NCBI GenBank assembly: GCA_016713035.1
Contig: JADJPW010000014.1
Coordinates: forward strand, 1-64,000
Length of the DNA: 64,000 nucleotides
Source of the DNA: Verrucomicrobiaceae bacterium
GTDB taxonomy: Bacteria; Verrucomicrobiota; Verrucomicrobiia; Verrucomicrobiales; Verrucomicrobiaceae
Direction: 5' to 3'
Shown here: in pieces, positions 51,838 to 60,358 of the stretch
Layout: every line of letters starts with the position of its first letter
Numbering within the stretch: position 1 is the stretch's first letter
Program-made: the position numbers and the translations under genes
The notes under the pieces: model-generated
Seen by the model: the letters and a program-made list of their open reading frames with translations, nothing else
What the model was told of the DNA's origin: nothing
The model's database searches: none

Positions 51838-54652
51838 GGACATGACCGTGGTGCTCCGCCCACGCCTGCCGTGGGAGGCTGTCGATCTCGGCTGCGCGAT
51901 GGTGCGGCGTGATTTCGCACGCCTCGCTGCGCTATGGGCCTGCACCGTCTTTCCTGTCTGGGCCCTGCTTTGCGTGTTTCTGCCGCACTCCCCGATGCTT
52001 GTTGGTTTTCTCATTTGGTGGCTAAAGCCGCTCTATGACCGCGTGCCGCTCTTTTTCCTGAGTCGGGCCGCATTCGGTGCGCGCCCAGGTCTGTGGGAGA
52101 CGCTCAAAAAGTGGCCGCGCCTCTGGTTCACGAATTTTCTGCCCGCGCTGCTCTGGCGGCGACTTTCATTCATCCGCAGCTTTGCCATGCCCGCGCAGAT
52201 GCTGGAGGGCCTGCGCGGCGCTGCCGTGCGCAAGCGTGTCAAAACTCTCTCCATGGATGGTGGCAGCTCCGGCGTATTCGTTTCCTACGCCTTTTTAAAG
52301 CTGGAGGCCGTGATGTGGATCGCGCTACTCTTCACCACCTATGATTTTCTGCCAGAAGACTGGCAGATCGATTCGAGTGCTATCTTCACGGCTCCGCAGG
52401 CCGCAGGCCTAGATCGGCCCGCACTGCTCTGGTGGTCGAATGCCTGCTACATGCTCGCGGTGAGCTTTGTGGAGCTTTTTTATGTGGGAGCAGGCTTCGG
52501 GCTCTACCTGAACTGCCGCACTCGCATCGAAGGCTGGGACGTGGAACTCGCTTTTCGCAAGCTCGCCGCTCGTTTGCGGCCTGTGACGACCGTTTTGGCC
52601 GCGCTGGGCATGCTGACGCTGCTTTTTAGCCCCATCAGCTCCCAAGCCGCAGAGGATGCCAACAGCGATCAACCCGCGAAAATCGCCAAACGCATCCTCG
52701 AGAGTCCTGACTTCACCGTTCACAAAACAAAAAAGTGGGAATGGATACCAGACTTCGATGTCGATAAACCAAACGTCGATTTCAGCTTCGTCGGGATGAT
52801 CGGCGAGGTTCTGTTTTGGCTCCTCGTCACTGCGGCAGTCGCGTGGGTCGTGTGGTTCATCGTGCGCAATGTGCATCTGCTCCGTGCACCCTCACTCGGT
52901 GGGAAAATAGATACCTACCAGGCCCCGAAAGTCATCATGGGCATGAACATCACCCGCGAGAGCCTGCCGGACGACATCGTCGCTGCTGCGCTCGCCGCTT
53001 GGGATGCAGGGAATGCCCGTGAGGCACTCAGCCTCCTCTATCGCGGCTCACTTTCCTGGCTCGTCATCCAGCGCCGTGTGCCCATCCGTGACAGCGATAC
53101 GGAGGAGGACTGCCTCCATCACGTCCGCGTTGCAGCACCTGCGAATGAGGCAGGATTCTTTGAGTCCATCACGGGAGCTTGGGTGCAGACCGCCTACGCC
53201 ACCATCCCGCTTCAGCGTGGTGACATCACCGCACTCTGCGCAGCATGGCCCTTCGGCAAAACTCAAGCGTCGGGCAGCAACAGCCCCGCAGTCCGCGTCG
53301 CTACGGTGGCACTTTGCGCCCTGCTTTCCGCACTCAGCCTCTCTTCCTGCAAAGGCAAATGGGAGGAAGTGGAGAAAACCACCGGCTATCAGGGCAAAGC
53401 ACGTGTGAATCCCTTCCTCGCCGCCGAGCGCATGCTCGATGAGCTCGGCCATGATGCCTCCCGCAGGCTCTACCTCGGAGAATTGCCATCGAATGATGCC
53501 GTCATCATCCTCTCAGGCGAAGGCGGCGTCTCCGAAGGCCGCACCACGCAGATACTCGATTGGGTCGATAATGGCGGTCACCTCATCTACTGCCTCAGTG
53601 GTTGCCGCGCCTACAATGATCATGCCTCTGGCCTGGAGCTCGGCATGAGCATCCTCGAAGACGTCATTGAAAAGGAGGGCGACCTACTGCTCAAGCGCCT
53701 CGACATCGAAATAACAAAGTGGGACCCCGAACACTTCTCAAAGTCCATCGAGGCCACCGCCAAGCGCATCGTCAAAGAAGGCAAAAAGCTCGAAAAAGAG
53801 CTCCCCAAGGCCCCAGCAGACTCCAAAGCCACCGACTCGAAAAAAAGCGATCCCAACAAGAAAACAATCCAACCCACCGAGATGCTCAAAGAGGCCGGAA
53901 AACTCGTCGATGCGCTCGTGGAGGACCAAATGGCCACCTTTGACCTCAAGTGGCGCGATCAAAACTACACCCTTAAGCTCGCTGGATTTCACTCCCTGTC
54001 TCTAAAGCGGAAACTCGGTGCCGCAGAGTTCGCCGTCGGTGAAAAAGAAAATGCTGCGGCACTCCATCTCGTCCACGGCAGTGGCCGCGTCACCGTGCTG
54101 CCGCACGCACGCCCTTTTCGCAATCGCTGGATCGCTGAGCACGATCACGCACGCTGGCTGGCCGATCTCATGATGTATGGCAACTACCAGGACTCGCGTG
54201 AGGTGCGCTTCATCGCCGCTGCTACCTCCAGCTTCATCGCCTTGCTCTGGGATCGCGGCTGGATGCCGCTCTGCACACTCGCCGCCTGCATCCTTTTCTG
54301 GCTCTGGCGTCACATGCCGCGCTTTGGCCCATTAGCCCCCGTGCAACTCGATGACACGCGGCACTTTGCTAGCCACGTCGCATCATTAGGCCACTTCTAT
54401 TGGCGCATGCGCCGCCCAGAGGTGCTGCTGAAAGCCGCCCGTGATGCCGTGTGGGAAAAACTCCGCGCTCATCATCCCGATATCGATCCGTATGCACCGG
54501 AGACCAGCCCAACTTTCATCCAAAGCATCGCCACACGCTGCGATCTGCCCACAGACCGTGTCAAAGCCGCCTTTGACATGCCGCCGACGCAGCAGGCGCA
54601 TCACCTCATCACATTGCTGCGTGATTTGCAGCTCATGCGCAGCAAGCTGTGA
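51827..54652 (+). CDS. Fused DUF4129 / DUF4350 membrane protein
   Basis: 941 residues. N-terminal membrane region (30-280, including ALWACTVFPVWALLCVFLPH). Then a helix (LFWLLVTAAVAWVVWFIVRN) and a cytosolic DUF4129 domain (LAAWDAGNAREALSLLYRGS, then LSWLVIQRRVPIRDSDTEED). A new hydrophobic segment LCALLSALSLSSCKGKWEEV, lipoprotein-like in look, opens a DUF4350 region (LGELPSNDAVIILSGEGGVS, ILDWVDNGGHLIYCLSGCRA). The end has a final helix and a cytosolic tail. These are usually two adjacent genes, and the internal signal-like segment supports a fusion. Translationally coupled to the SpoIIM-like gene. MoxR and DUF58 partners are not in the window. Confidence 0.8.
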   Translation: MRLEDMTVVLRPRLPWEAVDLGCAMVRRDFARLAALWACTVFPVWALLCVFLPHSPMLVGFLIWWLKPLYDRVPLFFLSRAAFGARPGLWETLKKWPRLWFTNFLPALLWRRLSFIRSFAMPAQMLEGLRGAAVRKRVKTLSMDGGSSGVFVSYAFLKLEAVMWIALLFTTYDFLPEDWQIDSSAIFTAPQAAGLDRPALLWWSNACYMLAVSFVELFYVGAGFGLYLNCRTRIEGWDVELAFRKLAARLRPVTTVLAALGMLTLLFSPISSQAAEDANSDQPAKIAKRILESPDFTVHKTKKWEWIPDFDVDKPNVDFSFVGMIGEVLFWLLVTAAVAWVVWFIVRNVHLLRAPSLGGKIDTYQAPKVIMGMNITRESLPDDIVAAALAAWDAGNAREALSLLYRGSLSWLVIQRRVPIRDSDTEEDCLHHVRVAAPANEAGFFESITGAWVQTAYATIPLQRGDITALCAAWPFGKTQASGSNSPAVRVATVALCALLSALSLSSCKGKWEEVEKTTGYQGKARVNPFLAAERMLDELGHDASRRLYLGELPSNDAVIILSGEGGVSEGRTTQILDWVDNGGHLIYCLSGCRAYNDHASGLELGMSILEDVIEKEGDLLLKRLDIEITKWDPEHFSKSIEATAKRIVKEGKKLEKELPKAPADSKATDSKKSDPNKKTIQPTEMLKEAGKLVDALVEDQMATFDLKWRDQNYTLKLAGFHSLSLKRKLGAAEFAVGEKENAAALHLVHGSGRVTVLPHARPFRNRWIAEHDHARWLADLMMYGNYQDSREVRFIAAATSSFIALLWDRGWMPLCTLAACILFWLWRHMPRFGPLAPVQLDDTRHFASHVASLGHFYWRMRRPEVLLKAARDAVWEKLRAHHPDIDPYAPETSPTFIQSIATRCDLPTDRVKAAFDMPPTQQAHHLITLLRDLQLMRSKL

Positions 54653-54676
54653 ACTAGAAAGCCCCTCTCCCATTTC

Positions 54677-55366
54677 ATGCGCATCGACGTCCTCACTCTT
54701 TTCCCAGAAATCGTCACCGTCCCGATGGGGGCGAGCATCATGGGCCGAGCGCAGGAGAAAGCAGCGCTCGAACTGCATGTGCATGATCTCCGCCAGCATG
54801 GCATGGGCAAGCACCGACACGTCGATGACACACCCTACGGCGGTGGGCAGGGCATGGTCATCCGCCCAGAGCCCATGTGGGCCGCGCTGGAGCAGATCGA
54901 CAGGCCCGCCGCACGGATCGTGCTCATGTCACCGGCTGGGAGGCGCTTTGATCAGGCCACTGCACGGCGATTGAGTGCGGAGGAGCATCTCATCTTCATC
55001 TCCGGTCATTACGAAGGCATCGACCAGCGAGTCATCGATCACTGGGTCGATGAAGAGCTCAGTCTCGGCGATTACGTACTCACCAACGGTGCCATCGCCG
55101 CCGTTGTCGTCATGGATGCCATCGTGCGCCTACTCCCCGGCGTGCTAGGGCATGAAATGAGTGCTGTGGAAGAGAGTTTCGGTGAAAACGGCCTGCTAGA
55201 AGCCCCGCAATACACCAAACCCGCCGAGTGGGCCGGACTGCGCGTGCCAGATGTGCTCCTGGGTGGCAATCACGCCCAAATCGCCGCCTGGCGCCAAGCA
55301 CAGTCCATCGAGCGCACACGAGCGATACGCCCAGATTTGCTCGCTCCACCAACTCCACGAGCATGA
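54677..55366 (+). CDS. trmD: tRNA (guanine-N1)-methyltransferase
   Basis: 229 residues, usual length. MRIDVLTLFPEIVTVPMGAS; DDTPYGGGQGMVIRPEPMW; SPAGRRFDQATARRL; LIFISGHYEGIDQRVIDHWV; and LSLGDYVLTNGAIAAVVVMD form the SPOUT trefoil knot. It methylates G37 of tRNAs with G36, using SAM, and prevents frameshifting. The usual rimM-trmD-rplS operon is not seen: the neighbours are a DUF4129 gene upstream and a carboxypeptidase gene overlapping the stop. Confidence 0.96.
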   Translation: MRIDVLTLFPEIVTVPMGASIMGRAQEKAALELHVHDLRQHGMGKHRHVDDTPYGGGQGMVIRPEPMWAALEQIDRPAARIVLMSPAGRRFDQATARRLSAEEHLIFISGHYEGIDQRVIDHWVDEELSLGDYVLTNGAIAAVVVMDAIVRLLPGVLGHEMSAVEESFGENGLLEAPQYTKPAEWAGLRVPDVLLGGNHAQIAAWRQAQSIERTRAIRPDLLAPPTPRA

Positions 55367-56811
55367 AGACGATTTGCACGCTCTTGTTCCTCCTAGGCCT
55401 CTGCTCTTGTCGCAAAGAAGAGGTCCCGCAGGTGCTGGTGGATGCACCGGTGGCCCCAATTGTGCCGCCACGAGTGGAAGCACCGCGAGCTGAAATACCG
55501 CCACCGAGCAAAACACCGCTGGAGCGGGCTCTGGAGTCCTTCGAGCATGATCCGGCGCTGAGGGGCGCTGCGGTGGGTTTTTGCCTGCTTGATGAGCGTG
55601 GGGCTGTATTGGGCGATTTGAATGCGAGTACGGCCTTCATCCCGGCTTCAGCGATCAAGACGCTGACGACGGCGACGGCGCTGGAGATGCTGGGGCCGCA
55701 GTTTGTCTTCCGCACGGAGTTGCGGGCCACAGCAGCACCGCGTGAGGGTGTGATCGACGGTGATGTGGTGCTGCTGGGCGGTGGTGATCCCACACTCGAT
55801 GATGCCGCACTGGAGGCGATGGCGATGGAACTGAAGCAGAGTGGTGTGCAGCGCATCACTGGCCGTGTGCGCGGTGATGGCAGCCTTTTCCGAGAAGCTC
55901 TGTACAACGATCACTGGAACTGGGGCGACATCGGCAACGGCTACGGCAGCCCGGTGTGTGGGCTGAATGTGAATCACAATCGCTGGGCAGCGCTTTTGAT
56001 GCCGGGAGGCCGTGTGGGCGATGCTGCGGCGCTCGATCCTGCCTGCCAAGATGCCGTCCCAGGTGTGAGATTGATCAATGAGGTCAAAACCGGCCCCGCA
56101 GGCTCTGGGGATGGTGTGATGATGTATGGCGGTGAGATGGTGGACACACTGCGGATGCGCGGAACGGTGCCACAGCAGCGCGAGCTCTTCCAAGTGCATG
56201 GTGCGCTGCCAGATCCGGTGGCTGCGGCGGTGCACTTTTTCGTCCGGGGCATGCAAAAGGCTGGAATCCGCATCGGGGGTGAAAAGCGGCCCGTCGCCAC
56301 TGCGCGGCACGCTCTGCTCCAACATGATTCATTGCCGCTGGCAGACTTGGTGAAGCACATTCACGAGACTTCGGACAATCAGGAGACGGAGTGCGTCTTT
56401 CGCATGCTTGGTGTGCATGGTGGGCGTGCGCCAGCGGAGGTGATCCGCGCTCACTGGCAGCCTCGTGGGCTGGATTTGCAGCATCTGCGGCTAGCGGATG
56501 GCTGTGGGCTGGCCAGGGCAGATTACATCACGCCGCATGATCTGGCGCAGGTGCAGCATCTGGCGGCGCTGGGCAGTGCGGGTGGGATTTACCGTGATTC
56601 TTTGCCTGCGCGGGATGGGCTACGCTGGAAAGGCGGAGCGATGAGTGCGGTGCGCACCTGGGCAGGTTATGTACGAGTCGCGAGTGGCCGTGAACTGGCT
56701 TTTGCGCTGATGGTGAACCATTTCAGCGATACGGCGGCAGTGGAGCAGGCGAAGGAGCGGCTGATGCGTGCTGTGGCCGTGGCGCAGATCACTCCAAATA
56801 ATCGCCGCTGA
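55363..56811 (+). CDS. dacB: D-alanyl-D-alanine carboxypeptidase/endopeptidase (peptidase S13, PBP4-like)
   Basis: 482 residues from the ATG at 55363, overlapping the trmD stop (ATGA). Lipoprotein-like signal MKTICTLLFLLGLCSC. Active-site motifs in order: SxxK in FIPASAIKTL (Ser96, Lys99), SxN in HETSDNQETE near 336, and KGG in WKGGAMSAV near 423 where KTG is typical. The S13-specific insert includes LLGGGDPTLDDAAL and GYGSPVCGLNVNHN. Trims peptidoglycan side chains in the periplasm. The 3' end overlaps the convergent gene by 23 bases. Confidence 0.92.
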   Translation: MKTICTLLFLLGLCSCRKEEVPQVLVDAPVAPIVPPRVEAPRAEIPPPSKTPLERALESFEHDPALRGAAVGFCLLDERGAVLGDLNASTAFIPASAIKTLTTATALEMLGPQFVFRTELRATAAPREGVIDGDVVLLGGGDPTLDDAALEAMAMELKQSGVQRITGRVRGDGSLFREALYNDHWNWGDIGNGYGSPVCGLNVNHNRWAALLMPGGRVGDAAALDPACQDAVPGVRLINEVKTGPAGSGDGVMMYGGEMVDTLRMRGTVPQQRELFQVHGALPDPVAAAVHFFVRGMQKAGIRIGGEKRPVATARHALLQHDSLPLADLVKHIHETSDNQETECVFRMLGVHGGRAPAEVIRAHWQPRGLDLQHLRLADGCGLARADYITPHDLAQVQHLAALGSAGGIYRDSLPARDGLRWKGGAMSAVRTWAGYVRVASGRELAFALMVNHFSDTAAVEQAKERLMRAVAVAQITPNNRR

Positions 56812-57226
56812 TGATTTCTTCCTCGGTGGTGTCACCGTGGATGCCCTGGGCGATGACGCGGTCGGTGATGTCGCGGAGATAGTCCTGGAGGACTCGACTG
56901 AGCTCCATGAACTCGGGCCAAAGAGTCTCGTTCACAAAGCTACGTGGGACGCGGACCATGACGGTATTGCGCCGCTGGCGTGAGTAACGGTAGGGCTTCA
57001 GGTCGTAGCGACGAAGCAGGGCGATGAAGAGCTTTTTCGACCAACCATCGACGAGGGTGAACTTGTACTCACCAGGCTTGTCGCCTTCGCGATGGATCTG
57101 ATCGCGAAGGCGGGCCTGGATGCGCTTCATAGCATCGGCTGCGGCTTCTTTTTCACCTGCCGTAGCCGCACCTGCGTAGAGGCGCTCTATTTTGCGCAGT
57201 TTTTCGAGGAGTTCCTGTTCCTGCAT
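56789..57226 (-). CDS. Hypothetical cytoplasmic protein (DUF2786-like N-terminus)
   Basis: 145 residues. The first 45 (ELLEKLRKIERLYAGAATAG, then EAAADAMKRIQARL) resemble the short DUF2786 helical region. The middle (KLFIALLRRYDLKPYRYSRQ, then RNTVMVRVPRSFVNETLWPE) and a tail IAQGIHGDTTEEEIISGDYL form a second conserved-looking part. No signal peptide, no catalytic motif. Lies 15 bases downstream of the htrA stop on the same strand, so it is possibly co-transcribed. Confidence 0.75.
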   Translation of the reverse strand: MQEQELLEKLRKIERLYAGAATAGEKEAAADAMKRIQARLRDQIHREGDKPGEYKFTLVDGWSKKLFIALLRRYDLKPYRYSRQRRNTVMVRVPRSFVNETLWPEFMELSRVLQDYLRDITDRVIAQGIHGDTTEEEIISGDYLE

Positions 57227-57241
57227 GCGGGGGCGGGGCCA

Positions 57242-58954
57242 TCAATTGTTCCCGAGCATGAGGAGCATGGTATCGCCTTTGCGGATGATGCGTAGGAGCA
57301 TGCTTTGATCGCTATTTTCAGCGAGTTTGCGTGCTGCGGCTGCGTCTGCGGCAGGTTGGCGATTGATCTGGCTGATGACGTCACCGACCTCGAGCCCCAT
57401 GGCCGCAGCGCGGCTGTTGGGGTCGATTTTGGTGACGACGACGCCATTGGCGTTCTCTGGCACGTCGTAACGCTCACGCAGGGCAGGGGAGAGGTTTTGG
57501 ACGGTGACGCCCGTGACGAGCTCGACGGTGGCGCTGGCACCTTTGCCTTTGCTCTTGGGCAGGCTGGGGCGTGAGAAACCGTTCTCAGCGAGGGCCTCTT
57601 CGGAGAGTTCCTCAAGGGTGACGTTGATGGTGATGTGCTTGCCACCACGCAGGACATCCAAGGGCAGGGTGGTGCCGGGTTTGGTATTGCTAACGATGAG
57701 GCGGAGACGGCTGCTATCGTCGATCTTTTGGCCATTGATGCTCAGCACGATGTCTTCAACCTGAAGGCCTGCTTTTTCGGCAGGTGAGTCGGGGGTGATT
57801 TCGGCGACGAGCGCACCCGATTGGCCATCGAGCCCGAATTGCTTGGTGAGATCAGATGGGACGTCCGTGATTTTGACGCCGAGGAAGCCACGCTGGACTT
57901 CGCCGTCATCGAGCAGGTCGGTGGCGATGCGTAGGGCCATATTGATGGGGATGGCGAATCCAATGCCCGCATTCATGCCAGACTTGGAGAGGATGGCGGT
58001 ATTGATGCCGATGACGCGACCGAGGCCGTCCACGAGGGGGCCGCCGGAGTTGCCCGGATTGATGGAGGCATCGGTCTGGATGAAGTCTTCGTAGCCGTTT
58101 TTGCGGCCCTGTCCGACGATGTTGCCATTGCTGCGGCCGAGGGCGCTGACGATGCCCTGGGTGATGCTGCGACTGAGCTCCATGGGAGCCCCTGCGGCGA
58201 GGACGATGTCACCGACGCGGAGCTTTGAGCTGTCGCCGATGGTGGCGGGCTTCAGGCCTGGGGCGTTGATTTTGATGATAGCCACATCAGAGGCGGGATC
58301 GGTGCCGATGATCTCTGCGTCGTAGTTTTTGGTGCTGTCGCCCTGGGTGACGAGGACTTCGATGCGTGTGCCGTCTTCGACAACGTGGTTGTTGGTGAGG
58401 ATATAACCATCTGCGGTGATGATGATGCCGGAGCCGATGCCATTGCGCTGCTCAGGGTTTTTCCTCTGTCCATGGGGCTGCTGTTCGTTGTCATTGTTAT
58501 CGTTGCGTGGCTGGCCGCGGCGGCGTGGATTGCCACCAAAGGGGTCGAAGGGATTGGATTCTTCATTTTCATCCTGGCCGAAGTCTTGGCCTGGAGGGAC
58601 ACCGAAGAAACGGTAGAAGAACTCACGCATCTGCGGTGGCACGCGGTCTGCCGTCATCTCGCGGGCGGGGCCAGAGGAGTAATTGAAGATGGTGACGACG
58701 CTGGGGAGGATTTTTTCAGCGACATTGGCGTAGCTCATCTGGAGCTGGCCACTATTCGGGAGAGCGGATGAGTCTTTGGAGAGACTGGACTCAAATTTCG
58801 AGGTGGGAGAGGCTGCGGGAGCGGGAGCTGGCGCAGGTGCCACCGTGGGCTTTGCCGGTGGGGGAGGGGCAGGCGCTGGTGGGGCTGGCTGCTGCGCGGT
58901 GAGTGCGGTGGCACTCCAGGCGAGGAGGGTGAGGATGGAGGTGGTTTTTTTCAT
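57242..58954 (-). CDS. htrA: Do/HtrA-type periplasmic serine protease with two PDZ domains
   Basis: 570 residues with a signal peptide (MKKTTSILTLLAWSATALTA) and a proline-rich linker. The trypsin-like domain has catalytic His in LTNNHVVEDG (about 189), Asp in DPASDVAIIKI (about 221) and Ser in INPGNSGGPLVDG (about 302). A Q/N-rich insertion with DNNDNEQQPHGQRK precedes it. PDZ1 starts near 345 (RGFLGVKITDVPSDLTKQFG) and PDZ2 near 475 (GVTVQNLSPALRERYDVPEN). Degrades or chaperones misfolded envelope proteins. All catalytic residues present. Confidence 0.94.
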   Translation of the reverse strand: MKKTTSILTLLAWSATALTAQQPAPPAPAPPPPAKPTVAPAPAPAPAASPTSKFESSLSKDSSALPNSGQLQMSYANVAEKILPSVVTIFNYSSGPAREMTADRVPPQMREFFYRFFGVPPGQDFGQDENEESNPFDPFGGNPRRRGQPRNDNNDNEQQPHGQRKNPEQRNGIGSGIIITADGYILTNNHVVEDGTRIEVLVTQGDSTKNYDAEIIGTDPASDVAIIKINAPGLKPATIGDSSKLRVGDIVLAAGAPMELSRSITQGIVSALGRSNGNIVGQGRKNGYEDFIQTDASINPGNSGGPLVDGLGRVIGINTAILSKSGMNAGIGFAIPINMALRIATDLLDDGEVQRGFLGVKITDVPSDLTKQFGLDGQSGALVAEITPDSPAEKAGLQVEDIVLSINGQKIDDSSRLRLIVSNTKPGTTLPLDVLRGGKHITINVTLEELSEEALAENGFSRPSLPKSKGKGASATVELVTGVTVQNLSPALRERYDVPENANGVVVTKIDPNSRAAAMGLEVGDVISQINRQPAADAAAARKLAENSDQSMLLRIIRKGDTMLLMLGNN

Positions 58955-59067
58955 GGGATGATTTGCAGCGGGGGCTGTATGCAGATTTAAACGCCACTCG
59001 AAACATCGAATGTATCGGCAGCAGTGAAAAGGACGGACTTTCCTTTCTTGTTCGCTTCACATCTTTC

Positions 59068-59718
59068 TTACCATGCAAAGGAAAGCCGGATGCCGACCTT
59101 CCCTGCGAGGATGTGAGCCTCATCAGAAGCATGGAAATCGCCCGCGGGAGTAAAAGTAAGTCGCTGCTCCAATGGAACGGGATCGTCTGCACGGCTCCAG
59201 AGCACAAAGCAGGCACGGTCAGTGTGCCGACTACGGTAGTAGATGCCATCGAGCCGGAGCGGATGCCGTGCGATGCGCTCGGCCCAGAGTTGAGGAATAC
59301 TGAAATCCGGTGCGTAGATGGAGCCCGAGTCGATACCCACAGCGAGACGCGTATCAGAGTCCAGAAGGCTGCACACTCGCAGGTCGGGCATGGGTTTGAC
59401 CTCTAAATAGGCCCAGCTTTCAGCCTGTGGCCTGGGGATGACGTAGATGCCGCTGCCGTGGTCACGGTGTGCAGCAAAGCGGTCTCCCCACACCTCAGCG
59501 ACGGTGGTTTCCTTCGATTCGCCCAGGTAAACACAGGGGAACTGACCCGAGGCAGGCGTGAAACGTGAGCCCATCGAGGCATAGAATTGATTCGGATACT
59601 GCACGCGGCTGAGGCGGAACCAGGGGATACTGCCGAAGACCGAGGTGCGAAATACCGGGATGTCACGCTGGTCAAAAATGTCCTGCGCAGGTGGCTGGCG
59701 GAGCTCGCGTGTGATCAT
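59068..59718 (-). CDS. RES-domain toxin (NAD+-degrading type)
   Basis: 216 residues. RES-domain features: FRLSRVQYPNQFYASMGSRF near the N-terminus (conserved Arg), CVYLGESKETTVAEVWGDRF (Tyr, Glu) and LDGIYYRSRHTDRACFVLWS with a conserved serine region, ending LTFTPAGDFHAS. RES toxins deplete NAD+ by phosphorolysis or hydrolysis. The Xre/MbcA/ParS antitoxin gene lies immediately upstream (stop and start three bases apart), so this is a bicistronic toxin-antitoxin operon with antitoxin first. Confidence 0.85.
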   Translation of the reverse strand: MITRELRQPPAQDIFDQRDIPVFRTSVFGSIPWFRLSRVQYPNQFYASMGSRFTPASGQFPCVYLGESKETTVAEVWGDRFAAHRDHGSGIYVIPRPQAESWAYLEVKPMPDLRVCSLLDSDTRLAVGIDSGSIYAPDFSIPQLWAERIARHPLRLDGIYYRSRHTDRACFVLWSRADDPVPLEQRLTFTPAGDFHASDEAHILAGKVGIRLSFAW

Positions 59719-59721
59719 GAG

Positions 59722-60306
59722 TCAGCGTGCGTCTGCGTCGATGGCCTTTAGGACTTCTGGGAGCCGCCCAGCTCGCAGTGCATCTAGTGGTGGCTGGCCA
59801 CCCGTGAGCGGATGTGCCTGGAGCAGAAAGGCGAAAACGGTGAGTGGGCTCGTGGCATCCAGCTTTTCGTGGATCGCTGTGACCACCTCTGCGAGCCCTT
59901 CCCACACACCTCCCTCTGGGCGGAACTGCCACACCGGGACGAGGTAGTCCCCCCCGCCCGAGCGATAGGCCAGCACCATGCCATTTCGGATCTGCTGGGT
60001 CATGGCCTGACGTGTGACGCCTTGAGGCTTTCGGAAGAGATGGCGGGCCTTCTCCACCTCCACGCAGCCGCCCCGTGCCTCCAGGAGTGCTGTGAGGCCC
60101 TCATCAGGACTGGCGTAACCATCTGCTACCAATAAGGGGAGCCGCTCTCTCACGGCATCGCTCATGAGGCTGGTCATCCGTCCGAGGCTGACGCCGAATT
60201 GTAGCCCGACACTGAGGAGTGAGCGCAACTGGGCCGTGAGCATCTCCGCAGTCTGGAGTCTGCTTTCGGTGGGGCGGTATATTTCTTGGAGGGTGTTGCT
60301 TGTCAT
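59722..60306 (-). CDS. Xre/MbcA/ParS-type antitoxin
   Basis: 194 residues. A helix-turn-helix-like stretch KARHLFRKPQGVTRQAMTQQ lies in the middle, followed by RNGMVLAYRSGGGDYLVPVW. The C-terminal toxin-binding domain FAFLLQAHPLTGGQPPLDAL, then RAGRLPEVLKAID, is the classic MbcA/ParS end. The N-terminal 80 residues are extra compared with short family members. It should bind and block the RES toxin and repress the operon. A palindrome and short direct repeats precede it. Confidence 0.8.
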   Translation of the reverse strand: MTSNTLQEIYRPTESRLQTAEMLTAQLRSLLSVGLQFGVSLGRMTSLMSDAVRERLPLLVADGYASPDEGLTALLEARGGCVEVEKARHLFRKPQGVTRQAMTQQIRNGMVLAYRSGGGDYLVPVWQFRPEGGVWEGLAEVVTAIHEKLDATSPLTVFAFLLQAHPLTGGQPPLDALRAGRLPEVLKAIDADAR

Positions 60307-60308
60307 GG

Positions 60309-60358
60309 GCTAAGTTTGCACTTTTGCCCACTTTTTACAACGGAAATTCAGGAATTTT
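60309..60358 (-). promoter_or_regulatory. Operator-like sequence upstream of the toxin-antitoxin operon
   Basis: Between the Gfo/Idh stop and the antitoxin start lies AAATTC-AG-GAATTT (60344-60357), an exact six-base inverted repeat. Nearer the start codon are two direct copies of a CACTTTT-type motif (about 60320-60335). Location and symmetry suit autorepression. Confidence 0.35.
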
